64,000 nt of DNA from a virus: positions 124,001-188,000 of the IMG/VR virus record IMGVR_UViG_3300024308_000018. One strand, 5' to 3'. Position 1 is the first letter of the stretch. Each line of letters begins with the position of its first letter. Shown one piece after another: positions 16,320-25,516 of this stretch. Below the pieces are notes generated by a model. That model saw only the letters and a program-made list of their open reading frames with translations, ran no database searches and was not told the DNA's origin. The position numbers and the translations under genes are program-made.

Positions 16320-17801
16320 ATGGAGCTACACTCACTAAACCTTGAGCTGCGCGCGCTGCGCAGCTTAACCGATGTCAAAGTCGACAAGCACTACCGCTTG
16401 TCTCTGCTCGGGCGACTCAATGCCAAACACTTCGGTGTGGATCCGACACGCAATGCCTTTGTGCGTTTGCAGCGTCTGGCCCGAGAAGACGGCGAGCTGC
16501 CTGACTGGGAAGCACTGTGTGAAGACCCCAGACTGAACGAAGAGGCGCGCGAGTTACTGCGTGACGAGGACGGCGTTAAGCCCGTACTGAAGAAGCACTA
16601 CGACAAGTTCGCTAGGGCTATGGGCAAGTACAGCAAACGTCGCGCACTGCTCGCCATCTCTCGGATGATCAACGATGGGCTGAAGGAAAAGGAGAGTGAA
16701 GATTTTGACGAGGAAGATCTACACGCCCGCATAATCGAAGGCATGCAGAACATCGGTCGCGACGCAATCGCCGAAGCCAAGATCTACGGCTTTGGTGCTG
16801 GGCAACGCGGCTCTGGCCTGAAGCTGGCGAAGCAGGTGCTAGATGCTCCGAAAGAAAAGCTGTACCTGACGGGACTGACGGAATACGATCAGCGCAACTT
16901 CGGCCTGCCTACTACAGGCGTCGTGCTGCTGGCGGCCACAACCTCTGGCGGTAAGTCTGCCGTGTCCATGAACATCGGGCACGACATGGCTATGCTCAAC
17001 GGGATTGCCGTCAGCCGGATCACGTTGGAGATGACGGCAGAGCAAGAGACCAAGCGCTATATGTCGGCAATGTCCGGCGTCGAGTTCAACAAGATCAAGA
17101 ACGCGACCCTGACCCGTGCCGAGAAGCGCCGTATCTACAACGCCATGGAGAAGATTGACCGCGACTTGGAGAAAGCTGGCGGTGCGTTCAAGTACACCTC
17201 GCCCCCTCGCGGGATGACTATGGACGACGTGCTGTATATGACGGCAGCCAACAACGACCAAGTTACCATCATCGACTACATCGGCCTGCTCGAAGACATC
17301 GACACCAACAACCAAGCCGCAACCCTCAGTGAGGCTGTGCGTAAAGCCAAGATTCACGCCACTCAAAACCAGCGCCTCTACATCATCCTTGTTCAGCTCG
17401 ATAGTGAGAGCGGTAAAGTCCGTTACTCACGTGGTATGAACGAGCATGCGGACGTGCTGATTACGTGGAGCTACGTGGATGCGGAAGTGCGCGCCACCCA
17501 CGAACTGCCAATGGAAGTTGAGAAAGCGCGTGACGGCGAACTGTTTGGGTTCCTCGTTGCCGAAGACTTTGCGACCATGAGTGCGGGTGCCCGTGCAGCC
17601 AAGGCCCAAGCCAGTCGGGGCGACACGAACCGCGACGACATGCGGCGAGAGCGACCTGAAGCCAAAGACGACGATGCGCCTACCCCCAAGAAGAAAAAGC
17701 GCCCCGCCGGATCTGGTGACCGTGAACGCTTCAGCCGGAAACCCAAAGACAAGCCGAAGGCCCGTGGCTTTGGTGAATTGGAGTTGAGTTCAGTTGTTTA
17801 A
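16320..17801 (+). CDS. DnaB-like replicative DNA helicase, 493 aa
   Basis: This is a RecA-fold hexameric helicase that unwinds the replication fork with ATP. The Walker A motif AATTSGGKS lies at about residues 205-213, the Walker B stretch VTIIDYIGLLED at about 315-327, and the sensor region ILVQLDSESGK (about 360) follows in DnaB-family order. The N-terminal 190 residues are helical. The C-terminal 80 residues are charged and disordered and end in GELELSSVV, shared with the protein encoded at 13947. Length fits DnaB/T4 gp41 (about 470 aa). The start lies 8 bases after the previous stop, with a GGTGG-like site. Confidence 0.88.
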   Translation: MELHSLNLELRALRSLTDVKVDKHYRLSLLGRLNAKHFGVDPTRNAFVRLQRLAREDGELPDWEALCEDPRLNEEARELLRDEDGVKPVLKKHYDKFARAMGKYSKRRALLAISRMINDGLKEKESEDFDEEDLHARIIEGMQNIGRDAIAEAKIYGFGAGQRGSGLKLAKQVLDAPKEKLYLTGLTEYDQRNFGLPTTGVVLLAATTSGGKSAVSMNIGHDMAMLNGIAVSRITLEMTAEQETKRYMSAMSGVEFNKIKNATLTRAEKRRIYNAMEKIDRDLEKAGGAFKYTSPPRGMTMDDVLYMTAANNDQVTIIDYIGLLEDIDTNNQAATLSEAVRKAKIHATQNQRLYIILVQLDSESGKVRYSRGMNEHADVLITWSYVDAEVRATHELPMEVEKARDGELFGFLVAEDFATMSAGARAAKAQASRGDTNRDDMRRERPEAKDDDAPTPKKKKRPAGSGDRERFSRKPKDKPKARGFGELELSSVV

Positions 17802-18495
17802 GAAACGCATTGCAGAGTCGTGGCCTTCGGGTCACGACTTTCACGTTGACAGGGAATACATGCTCGACTTCTGGCCGCTCGATATTGACGTGGAAGAAGC
17901 CAGTGACCCGCCGCCCGTCAAACATGACCCAGCTCCATATGCTCCACGCAAACCCAACAACGAGATCGACCTGTCGGAAGATGTCGAGTGGTTGGAGCGA
18001 GAGGCCGGATCCACGATCATGGTGACGCGCGAAACCGAGGACGTGCCCGAGAACTTTATCTCCTACACCGAGGTAGAGGAAGAGGAAGCACGCAAGCGGA
18101 TGGACGGGCTCACCTCAGAATTTAGAACCTTGCTCATGGAGCACGGCGGCCACAGCGTGTTAGCTGCTGACCGCGCCGCTTCAGAGTTCGAGGCAATCCT
18201 ACTTGACGTGTTTGGTATAGAGGCAACTGTAGACCGCAACGTCGAAGAAATGTCGTCCCTTGTGCTCGACATGGAGACCCTTGGACTCTTGCTATCCAAA
18301 ACAAAATTCATACCTAGCTCCGTAAAGAGAGCGACAATGCTACGCGCTATCGAGGACGGCTTCGAAACACTGAAGCAGAAGCGCGTATCGAAACAACGAA
18401 AGTTAGTGGCTTCCCTTATGAAAGCGAACGCGAACCTAGTAGCAGGCGCTGAGAACCCGGCCTCGCGAATGGCAGTGATCGGCAAACACACGTAA
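17794..18495 (+). CDS. Acidic hypothetical protein upstream of terminase, 233 aa (TerS candidate by position)
   Basis: No family recognised. It starts with TTG at 17794, overlapping the helicase end by 8 bases, with GGAG at 17781-17784 as ribosome site. The next in-frame ATG is at 17860. The first 110 residues are acidic and Pro-rich. The rest is helical, with a basic C-terminal helix pair (LKQKRVSKQRKLVASLMKAN). It occupies the place where a small terminase subunit is usually encoded, directly before the large subunit, and the helical composition would allow it. No DNA-binding motif was seen. Confidence 0.65.
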   Translation: MFKKRIAESWPSGHDFHVDREYMLDFWPLDIDVEEASDPPPVKHDPAPYAPRKPNNEIDLSEDVEWLEREAGSTIMVTRETEDVPENFISYTEVEEEEARKRMDGLTSEFRTLLMEHGGHSVLAADRAASEFEAILLDVFGIEATVDRNVEEMSSLVLDMETLGLLLSKTKFIPSSVKRATMLRAIEDGFETLKQKRVSKQRKLVASLMKANANLVAGAENPASRMAVIGKHT

Positions 18496-18504
18496 GGGCA
18501 ATTC

Positions 18505-21500
18505 ATGACACGATCCAAGAAGCCGGATCTGACCGCGCGCCGCCGTTTGGTAGCGCGCCGTTCAGCCGCGACAGATTTCCTGATAGGTCTGGGTGGCGCT
18601 GACGCCGCCACAGACGATGCTGATATGGGCGTAGACATTGGTGATGCGCAAGGCGTCCCCAGTGAGATCGGCACTGCAAAGTCCATCGACATTCGCCAGA
18701 TTATCAAGCAAGCTCAGAAGACTCGTGTCCCCCGCGACTTGAAGTTCGACGACTCTTCTATGCCCGACGCTGCCAACTTCTACCGCTGGTGCACGGGCTC
18801 CGAATTCCTCAACGCCGAGCCATACCTTGAGCAGGTGCTGATCGGTGTACGTCTCTTTGGTGAATACTGCCCCATTTGCAGTGACACCGAGTGGATGAAG
18901 ATTGAAAACCATGAGCCGCAGGAAGGCTTGGCCGGAATGTTGGCTAAGGTGGTGCTGCTCGAACATGGCGTGTGCCCCAAGTGTAAGGGTCGCCGCTCTG
19001 AGTTCTTCCGCACCAACAAGCTCAAGTTCTACAACGAACTCGGGGTGAACGCCGGACAACGTTGTGTGACTGGTGACCAGCTGCTGTCTACTGGTGTCGG
19101 CCTGCGCCGCGTGCGTGACCTGCTGCCAGATGCAGAGTATGGCGAGAACGAAGTTGAAGGTCTGACCGCTGCCCTGACCGAGGGCCCTCTCAAGGTCAAC
19201 AAGATCGTGCGCATTGAAGCAGGTGAACGTCTGGTGTGTGCAACACTAGCCAACGGCACCGAGATCAAAGGCACCGCTACTCACGGCATCGAAGGCTGGG
19301 CCAAGAGCTACCGCCCGCTGCAAGACGCCGCCAAGTCTCCCGTGGTTATCGCCACCAATCACCACATCGGTGAGCCATTCCCAATTCGCGAGTACGCCGA
19401 AGGCATGGTGCGCCAAGGGGCCCTCCCCGAGAACTACAGCGCCAAGGCCATCCGCAACTACGCGATGATGCAGACAATGGCCCACGCCGTTATGGGTACG
19501 CTGCTCGTCCACAACAACGTTCCCTATGTCGAGGGCGGGCCAACACTTGACACCGTGTTCAAGTCGCTGACCGCTGGCTGCTACCGTGACAACAAGATGG
19601 TGCAGCTGCCCGACTACCTGTTGTCGAACGCTGCTCCCCTACTGCACACATTCTTCCGCACCCTCTTCCCTGACGACGAGATCGGCTTGTCCGTGATGGT
19701 CGACTCAGAGGAACTGGCGCGAGAGATTCAGGCCCTTGCCATTGCGTGCGGTTGGCCCTGCATGCGTGACGGTCACAGCCTTTGGCTCGACCAGTTGGCC
19801 TACAACGACTTCAGCGAGCTGCGCGAAACCGTGCTGCGCGTAGAACCCACTTTTTCAGCCGAGCGCTGGGATCGTGGGTCTCTTGCGTCTGCACTCGAAA
19901 ACATTGAGATCGACAGCCCCTTGTACTACCTCAAGCGGCTGGTCGACGGCGATTACGCGGTGTTCAATGCTGCGGTGGCCGACATCGAGCCCGAGGACAC
20001 TTGGACGTTCGAAGTCCCGAGCGGCCAGCGCTACATGATCGACAACATCGTGTGCGAAAACAGCGGCAAGTCCGTGGTGGTAGCAATGCTGTCCACGTAC
20101 ATGACGCACCGCGTGCTCAAGATGCAGAAGCCGACGCGCGTCTACGGTATCGGCGACAACCAGATCCTGCAAGGCACGTTCGTGGCCCTGACTCAGGCTC
20201 AGGCAAAGGACACGTTGTGGGAGCCGTACTTCGGCTACATCGTGGCGAGCCCTTGGTTCCAACGTTACCATGCGTTGATCAAGCGCTACGAATCCCTGTA
20301 CGGTGTCGAGGTGATGAAGATTCGGGACACGTTCGTTCTGTATCGCCATCGCAACCTCATTGTGTTCCCAGCGGGCCCCGACAAGCGTACCCTTCGTGGT
20401 CGAACTCGTATCTTCTACGCGATAGATGAAATCGGTTGGTTCGACAACGATGCGTCCAAGAACAAGATCAAGACAGGCGCTGCCGAAGTCTCGATTGCGT
20501 TGGAACGTTCGTGCCTGACTGTGCGGTCGGCGGAGGGACGGCTGGTCGCCAGTGGCAATGACATGTGCTACACGGCATATGGCTTCAACGTCAGTAGCCC
20601 GTCAGACTTCCGCGACAAGATCTGTGAGATTGTCCGGCAGGCTGAGACCAGTAACAAGATATTGGGTATTCATGCCCCGACGTGGAAGATGAACCCGAAC
20701 GTTACGCGGGAGATGCTGGAAGAAGAATTCCGCAAGAACCCGATAGCGGCGGCCCGAGATTATGGCGCGCAGCCGCCAGTGTCAGCGAACCCATTCATCT
20801 CGCCCGGTACGGTGGACGAGTGTATGCGTGACGTTGGCCGTAACGAGGTGGTCTACAACCAAGCTACCGACCGACGCAGTAATGGGATCTCGGTTGAGCG
20901 GACGGCCTACGGCAAGATCACCAAGATCAAGCAAGTCGACCGCCCCAGTGTGCTGGCGATGGATGCTGGGGAAACCAATAACAGTTTCGCGCTGTCCTGT
21001 ATGTCGCTGGTAAATGGTATCCCCAGCGTTGACCTGCTCGTTGAGATCATGCCGAGCCCCGGCGAACCGCTCAACTACACGTTGATCTTTGACCACATCA
21101 TTGTACCGATGATCAAGGCACGCAACGTTAAGGTGCTGCTCGCCGACCGTTGGAACTCCACGAAACTCCTGCAAGATGCGCTGGCCCTTGGGCTCGTACA
21201 GATTGCCAAGAAGTATTCGCTGAAGTACAACGACATGTGGGACGTCAAGAACCAGATGCAAGGCGGCACGTTCTCTTATCCACGTTCGCAGTTTGTGAAA
21301 TCCGTAATCGAGCTGCTGCACGATCAGGACTTGACCAACTACCCGGCATGCTTCGCCAACAAACCTGTCGAGCACTTCATGTACCAGTGCGTCACGATCC
21401 AAGATAGCCGCAATCAGGTTCTCAAGGGCGTGGGGCTCACCGATGACTTGTGGCGAGCAACAGCGTTGGCGGCCTACGGACTCAACAGTCCGGACTACGC

Positions 21501-21663
21501 ACCGTTTCTTGTAAATAGCCCTAACAGGCACATCGACCGGAACCCACAACGTCTCGGCGTTATTGGCAGTGCCAAAGCCGTCGGTACGGGCAGCGGTGCT
21601 CAGGCGCGCAGCGGAACGATTGGTAATTTCACAGCGGTACTCAGTTCAAGGAGAGCAAAATGA
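18505..21663 (+). CDS. terL: Large terminase subunit precursor with intein, 1052 aa
   Basis: TerL packages DNA into the prohead, using an ATPase motor and a nuclease. The precursor carries a 333-residue intein (187-519). Removing it joins AGQR (183-186) to SGKS (520-523), restoring the Walker A motif AGQRSGKS and leaving a 719-residue enzyme. Walker B is IFYAIDE with Asp641-Glu642. The RNase H-fold nuclease acids are Asp820 (LAMDAG), Asp881 (LLADR) and Asp980/981 (GLTDD), in precursor numbering. A zinc-ribbon-like insert precedes Walker A (Cys122/125 in CPIC, Cys157/160 in CPKC). The ATG follows AAGGG. The gene overlaps the next by 4 bases. Confidence 0.93.
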   Translation: MTRSKKPDLTARRRLVARRSAATDFLIGLGGADAATDDADMGVDIGDAQGVPSEIGTAKSIDIRQIIKQAQKTRVPRDLKFDDSSMPDAANFYRWCTGSEFLNAEPYLEQVLIGVRLFGEYCPICSDTEWMKIENHEPQEGLAGMLAKVVLLEHGVCPKCKGRRSEFFRTNKLKFYNELGVNAGQRCVTGDQLLSTGVGLRRVRDLLPDAEYGENEVEGLTAALTEGPLKVNKIVRIEAGERLVCATLANGTEIKGTATHGIEGWAKSYRPLQDAAKSPVVIATNHHIGEPFPIREYAEGMVRQGALPENYSAKAIRNYAMMQTMAHAVMGTLLVHNNVPYVEGGPTLDTVFKSLTAGCYRDNKMVQLPDYLLSNAAPLLHTFFRTLFPDDEIGLSVMVDSEELAREIQALAIACGWPCMRDGHSLWLDQLAYNDFSELRETVLRVEPTFSAERWDRGSLASALENIEIDSPLYYLKRLVDGDYAVFNAAVADIEPEDTWTFEVPSGQRYMIDNIVCENSGKSVVVAMLSTYMTHRVLKMQKPTRVYGIGDNQILQGTFVALTQAQAKDTLWEPYFGYIVASPWFQRYHALIKRYESLYGVEVMKIRDTFVLYRHRNLIVFPAGPDKRTLRGRTRIFYAIDEIGWFDNDASKNKIKTGAAEVSIALERSCLTVRSAEGRLVASGNDMCYTAYGFNVSSPSDFRDKICEIVRQAETSNKILGIHAPTWKMNPNVTREMLEEEFRKNPIAAARDYGAQPPVSANPFISPGTVDECMRDVGRNEVVYNQATDRRSNGISVERTAYGKITKIKQVDRPSVLAMDAGETNNSFALSCMSLVNGIPSVDLLVEIMPSPGEPLNYTLIFDHIIVPMIKARNVKVLLADRWNSTKLLQDALALGLVQIAKKYSLKYNDMWDVKNQMQGGTFSYPRSQFVKSVIELLHDQDLTNYPACFANKPVEHFMYQCVTIQDSRNQVLKGVGLTDDLWRATALAAYGLNSPDYAPFLVNSPNRHIDRNPQRLGVIGSAKAVGTGSGAQARSGTIGNFTAVLSSRRAK
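19063..20061 (+). other. Intein in the terminase Walker A motif, with decayed LAGLIDADG-like region
   Basis: The insert begins with Cys1 (CVTGDQLL) and ends with Asn333 before Ser+1 (IVCEN then SGKS). Block B reads GTATHG, with Thr71 and His74 of the intein. Block F resembles TWTFEVPSGQRYMIDNIV. The penultimate residue is Glu rather than the usual His. The centre contains SEELAREIQALAIACGW and FFRTLFPDDE, which look like parts of a LAGLIDADG homing endonuclease with lost acidic motifs. Splicing joins R186 to S520 of the precursor. Length is between mini-inteins and full endonuclease inteins. Confidence 0.88.
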
Positions 21664-21908
21664 CGAACAAGTTCAACAACCCAGCTGCAAATGTGCTGGC
21701 GGCGCGACAGGCGAAAGCCCAAGGGGTCGACATCGATCCGCGCACTACCGACAGCAACATGTTGTCGCAGTCGGCGCTCCACGTGGAGAGTGTGACCAAC
21801 TGCCCGAAGTGCGGTAATGCAACTACCTCCGCATCGTTGGCTGGCGGAATCCCCGCCCGCTTCTGCCCTGACTGTTCGGTGACAATGCCTGTCCCGATGG
21901 GGGAGTAA
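21660..21908 (+). CDS. Small zinc-ribbon protein, 82 aa
   Basis: Two Cys pairs, CPKC (about residues 48-51) and CPDC (about 69-72), form a typical zinc ribbon in the C-terminal half. The N-terminal half is polar and helical. AAGGAG precedes the ATG, which overlaps the terminase stop (ATGA). The portal gene follows after 3 bases. It is therefore co-expressed with the packaging genes. The terminase also carries CPIC/CPKC pairs. The exact role is unknown. Confidence 0.7.
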   Translation: MTNKFNNPAANVLAARQAKAQGVDIDPRTTDSNMLSQSALHVESVTNCPKCGNATTSASLAGGIPARFCPDCSVTMPVPMGE

Positions 21909-21911
21909 GGC

Positions 21912-23822
21912 ATGGGAATCTCATTCAAGGCACAGAGCGATTTCAGAAATCGCGGCCCTGCGCCTGAATCGGGTGGTAAGCGGCAAGTTGGTGTGGCGTC
22001 TAGCGATGCCGCACTCAACAAGCTGGTGAAGACGATGCGCAACCGTGCGCGGCATGAGCAGTACAGTGAGCGCGTTGCGTCCACTTCTGCCGCTGGTGCT
22101 GGCTCCGGTAGCGCAATCGGCAATACCCAATTCGGCGCAGTGGCACTGGACATCGACGTTGATCCGTTGCTCGAAGGCATGGCCTACGACACGGATGACA
22201 AGTTCCTCTTCAACATCTACCGCGACATCTACAACTTCGATCCCATCGGCGGGTCGTTCGTAGACATGTTCAGCACGCTGCCTTATTCGGACTACACGTT
22301 CGGCGGGGCCAAGGATGCGTTGCTCGAACCGTACTACGAAACAAACGAGCGCCTGAAGATCGGAAGCATGCTTCCGGCAATCACTACCGACCGGATGGTG
22401 ACTGGTGCTCACGTGTCGTCGATGCTGTATAACAAGCAGCAGAAGAAATTCCTCGACCTCATGTGCCACCGTTACGATCACATCGACGTGTATCCCCTGC
22501 CGTTCAACAACCAAGACCCGATCTTGGAGTGGAACGTGCCGGAAGAAACGCGCACCGTGATGCAGCGCGACAACGATCGGATCAAACGCCTGCGCGAGTA
22601 CATCGGCAGTGATCTGTGCGCCAAAATCGACGGCGGCGAGAAGATTGAACTCGACCCGCTCGGCACAATCTGGCTGCCCCGTCGCCCGTACAGTACAGGC
22701 GCAGGCCAATCTGTGTACCGTCGCATCCTGCCCGTGTGGCTGATCGAGAAGAACCTGTACCGTGGCACGCTGATAGAAAGTGGTCGCCGCCAACGTGGTA
22801 TCCTTCACGCTCAACTCGGCGACGGGATGGAGTGGGAGCCCAGCGTTGAGGAACTGCAATACGTGACCGACTTGCTGTTGGCTGCGGATGCGGATCCCAT
22901 TGGTGCGGTAATCGCAACTCGCATGGGCGTGCAGGTGAACGAGTTCCGTCAAGGCGGCGACTTCTGGAAGATCACCGACATCTGGGACACCACCACGCAG
23001 TACAAACTGCGTGCGCTTGGTGCCAGTGAAGCCTTGCTGTCGGGCGACGCTACGTTTGCCAACGGCGAAACCGGAATGATGGCGTTTATGGAGAGCCTTG
23101 CGGCTTCCCGTAATGACCTGACCCGCCGCCTGTTCTACGAGAAGATCTTCCCGCTGGTTGCCGTTATCAACGGGCTGGCCGTGAACCGTAGTGGCAACGT
23201 GGTCAAGAAGTCTGGCATGATGAAGGGAGATGCGATGGACATCATGGAGCGCATGCAAGACGGCTCCAAGTTGTTTATCCCGACCGTGCATTGGACGAAG
23301 AAGCTGCGTCCGGAAAGCGATCAAGGTCAGATGGAAGCGCTGCGTGCGCTGACCGAAATGGGCGTACCTGTTCCGATCCGTGCTATTGCGGCGGCTGGCG
23401 GATACAGTCTGGATCAAATGGTTGGTGACCAAGATGAAAACTTGGCTATGCAGCGTAAGATCTACGACTACCAAAAGCGCAACGCCGAGCTGAAGAAGAA
23501 GTACGGGCCGAAAGAGGAAGGCGAAGAGGGCGGCGGTTCGTTCTCAAGCGCCGATCCGTTCGGTGGTGTACTCGGCGGCCAGCGGCGTCTCTCACTGAAA
23601 GACCGCGACTTCGGCCACCTCAGTGAGATGCACGAATACGGGAAGACGGGCAAGAAGAAATACCTGTTTGACCAACGTGCCGCCAACGACCGAGCCAACA
23701 ACGCGATCTACAAATCTGTAAAGACCATAGACAAGCAGGGAGCTAACCCTCTGCTGTCTAATGCTGCTGTTTCCCGCAAGGCAAGTCCGCGTGAGCAGCG
23801 TGCAATGCTCCGTCTGTATTGA
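21912..23822 (+). CDS. Portal protein, 636 aa
   Basis: The portal dodecamer forms the DNA entry and exit channel at one capsid vertex. The call rests on position after terminase, on length, and on portal-like text such as NFDPIGGSFVDMFSTLPYSDYTFGG near residues 105-130 and the core from about 180 to 500, where helical segments such as LRALGASEALLSGDATFANGE (about 370-390) match the common portal pattern for LGVSEALLxG. The C-terminal 100 residues are charged and likely disordered. The pattern CTGTAAAG occurs near the 3' end at 23716. No frameshift is seen. Confidence 0.85.
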   Translation: MGISFKAQSDFRNRGPAPESGGKRQVGVASSDAALNKLVKTMRNRARHEQYSERVASTSAAGAGSGSAIGNTQFGAVALDIDVDPLLEGMAYDTDDKFLFNIYRDIYNFDPIGGSFVDMFSTLPYSDYTFGGAKDALLEPYYETNERLKIGSMLPAITTDRMVTGAHVSSMLYNKQQKKFLDLMCHRYDHIDVYPLPFNNQDPILEWNVPEETRTVMQRDNDRIKRLREYIGSDLCAKIDGGEKIELDPLGTIWLPRRPYSTGAGQSVYRRILPVWLIEKNLYRGTLIESGRRQRGILHAQLGDGMEWEPSVEELQYVTDLLLAADADPIGAVIATRMGVQVNEFRQGGDFWKITDIWDTTTQYKLRALGASEALLSGDATFANGETGMMAFMESLAASRNDLTRRLFYEKIFPLVAVINGLAVNRSGNVVKKSGMMKGDAMDIMERMQDGSKLFIPTVHWTKKLRPESDQGQMEALRALTEMGVPVPIRAIAAAGGYSLDQMVGDQDENLAMQRKIYDYQKRNAELKKKYGPKEEGEEGGGSFSSADPFGGVLGGQRRLSLKDRDFGHLSEMHEYGKTGKKKYLFDQRAANDRANNAIYKSVKTIDKQGANPLLSNAAVSRKASPREQRAMLRLY

Positions 23823-23830
23823 GGGTCGTC

Positions 23831-24457
23831 ATGTTCAAATCATGGTTTAAGAAAGGGGAGCATGACTCCCCACCTTCTCCAACTCTCTCGCTGCTTGCCG
23901 TACTCGCTGACGGGCCGGAAACTCCGGATCCCGAGTGGGAGCAGCTGCGGGGGAGATTCGTGGAAGCGTGCAACTACATCTATCAGGATCGTGGCACTGT
24001 CCATAGCACCTACCACAGCGCGCAACGTAGCATTCACGAATTCGTGGAACGCTACCTGCCGCACTGGTCACTGTCCAGCGACAAGCCTGAACTCGAAACC
24101 GCGTTCGTCTGGGCCATCGCTAAGGTAGTGTCGAGCAATGCGGTTGTGGCTTCCGTGGCGGGAATGCTGATTGACAAGTTCATTGCCAACGGTGCAGTTG
24201 TTGCCGCCCTGCGCACCAAGCTCAACCCTACGGGACTGCGCAAGGTGCTGAACCTTGGGGCATCAAAGTTTAGCGAGATGGAAGCCGCAATCTGCAAGCG
24301 TCAGGGTTTCGACTCTGCCGACGCGTTCGAGTTCCTGAATTTGCAGTTCATGCAACTGCGCCAAGTGAGCTATCTCAGCTGGCACAGCAGCGCCCCCAAG
24401 GAGCTGGCCGACAAGTTCCCCAACGTTGTTGCGTATCGCACTCTGAGAGGTAAGTGA
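23831..24457 (+). CDS. Hypothetical protein, 208 aa
   Basis: No family recognised. The ATG at 23831 is preferred to an in-frame TTG at 23819 because GAGGG at 23821-23825 precedes it. The protein has a Pro-rich N-terminus and helical body (AFVWAIAKVVSSNAVVASVAG is helical and hydrophobic but polar-flanked). It follows the portal gene by 8 bases and overlaps the next gene (TGATG). A head or neck role is possible from position only. Confidence 0.7.
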   Translation: MFKSWFKKGEHDSPPSPTLSLLAVLADGPETPDPEWEQLRGRFVEACNYIYQDRGTVHSTYHSAQRSIHEFVERYLPHWSLSSDKPELETAFVWAIAKVVSSNAVVASVAGMLIDKFIANGAVVAALRTKLNPTGLRKVLNLGASKFSEMEAAICKRQGFDSADAFEFLNLQFMQLRQVSYLSWHSSAPKELADKFPNVVAYRTLRGK

Positions 24458-24822
24458 TGATCTCTCTGACGCGCGGCGCACTGGCCGAGTTCTATCAGCA
24501 GGCAGGAAACCACAACGTCTCTTTCGAGGTCGAGGTTCCTGACTCGCACGTGTTCGTCGGTATCCGCCATCCCATGTACGGGCAGTCTGGCGCTGTGCAA
24601 GGCACGCCGTTCATCGCCCTCATTAACCTGATGGCTCCGGATCCCGCCTCCAAGGTTCTCACCAAGATTGCAGACCTGCATTCAGGTGAAGAAGCTGCCG
24701 CGTTTCTCAAAGTCGTATCGGTCGTCGTGACCTCGCGAGAAGCCCGCAGCGCTCAAGAGTGGGCCGAATACCTTCAGGCCCAAATCGGTAGTAACGTCAA
24801 GGTATCTAACTATGCTGGATAA
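24457..24822 (+). CDS. Hypothetical protein, 121 aa
   Basis: No family recognised. The ATG at 24457 overlaps the previous TGA, and GAGAGG (24445-24450) is its ribosome site. The protein looks like a small alpha/beta domain (NVSFEVEVPDSHVFVGIRH; FLKVVSVVVTS). It overlaps the next gene by 11 bases. Confidence 0.7.
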   Translation: MISLTRGALAEFYQQAGNHNVSFEVEVPDSHVFVGIRHPMYGQSGAVQGTPFIALINLMAPDPASKVLTKIADLHSGEEAAAFLKVVSVVVTSREARSAQEWAEYLQAQIGSNVKVSNYAG

Positions 24823-25138
24823 GGTCGAAACACAAGAGCTTGTCAATCTGCTGGTCACTACAAAGAACATGGCAGATACACACGTAGTCAAGGCACTGGT
24901 CTCCGATGTTCCCCTCAATATCGGAATCGCAATCTCCGAACTCAAGCAAGTGTTTGGTGACAAGGACATCCTCGTCATTACGGACGAGCTGGCCTACGCC
25001 GCCAACGACATCGCTTCTGCTGGGCCGGGGTACAGTGTCGACGGCCCCTCTCGTTTCTACTGCCAACTGCTGATGACCGACAAGGCAGCACTGGCAAAAG
25101 CAATCAACGCAATTATGGTAATGGAGAAATCTGTATGA
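24812..25138 (+). CDS. Hypothetical protein, 108 aa
   Basis: No family recognised. The protein is small, alpha/beta and near neutral, with the segments HVVKALVSDVPLNIGIAI and DILVITDELAYAAND. It overlaps both neighbours (11 bases upstream, 4 bases downstream), so the four genes from 23831 to 25503 form one translational unit. Confidence 0.7.
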   Translation: MLDKVETQELVNLLVTTKNMADTHVVKALVSDVPLNIGIAISELKQVFGDKDILVITDELAYAANDIASAGPGYSVDGPSRFYCQLLMTDKAALAKAINAIMVMEKSV

Positions 25139-25503
25139 TCAAGTCGTCCCTACTCGAAGGTGGTCTGCGTCTGTACGAAGGCAAAGGTACTGGCCTGCAC
25201 TTCGTGTTCACTCCGCTGGGTGAAAACGTGCTCGGCGCCTGCGAGAAGCTGCAAACTTACGCGGCTGGTGAAGAGCAGATGGAGCACGCTGTCGGCATGA
25301 TACTCGGTGACGGCACCGCAGAACTCGGCATCGACTACCCGCAGTGTACCGAAGTCGTCAGCAACTGGGTGGAAGAACTCGGTCTCGAATTCGACGCGGC
25401 CCCGATGGACGTAATCGAGATCAAGGTCGGCAAGGAAGCCGTTGTCGTTATCACGGTCGGGGTCAGTGACCCGTCCGAGACGGCGGACTCTGAGTGGAAC
25501 TAA
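25135..25503 (+). CDS. Hypothetical protein, 122 aa
   Basis: No family recognised. It starts with ATGA overlap and GGAG upstream. The protein is acidic, with beta segments (GLHFVFTPLGENVL, EAVVVITVGVS). Codon bias is stronger than in its three predecessors. A strong terminator follows 14 bases after its stop and closes the packaging/portal transcript. Confidence 0.72.
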   Translation: MIKSSLLEGGLRLYEGKGTGLHFVFTPLGENVLGACEKLQTYAAGEEQMEHAVGMILGDGTAELGIDYPQCTEVVSNWVEELGLEFDAAPMDVIEIKVGKEAVVVITVGVSDPSETADSEWN

Positions 25504-25516
25504 TCCGACCGGATTT

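Noticed and set aside
21921-23474. A 517-residue - strand frame opposite the portal gene
   Set aside because: The portal protein is recognisable on the + strand. The - strand product has no family features.
23716-23732. CTGTAAAG copy inside the portal gene
   Set aside because: It is in coding DNA, far from a start codon, and only the left half matches. It is mentioned with the motif but not called as a site.
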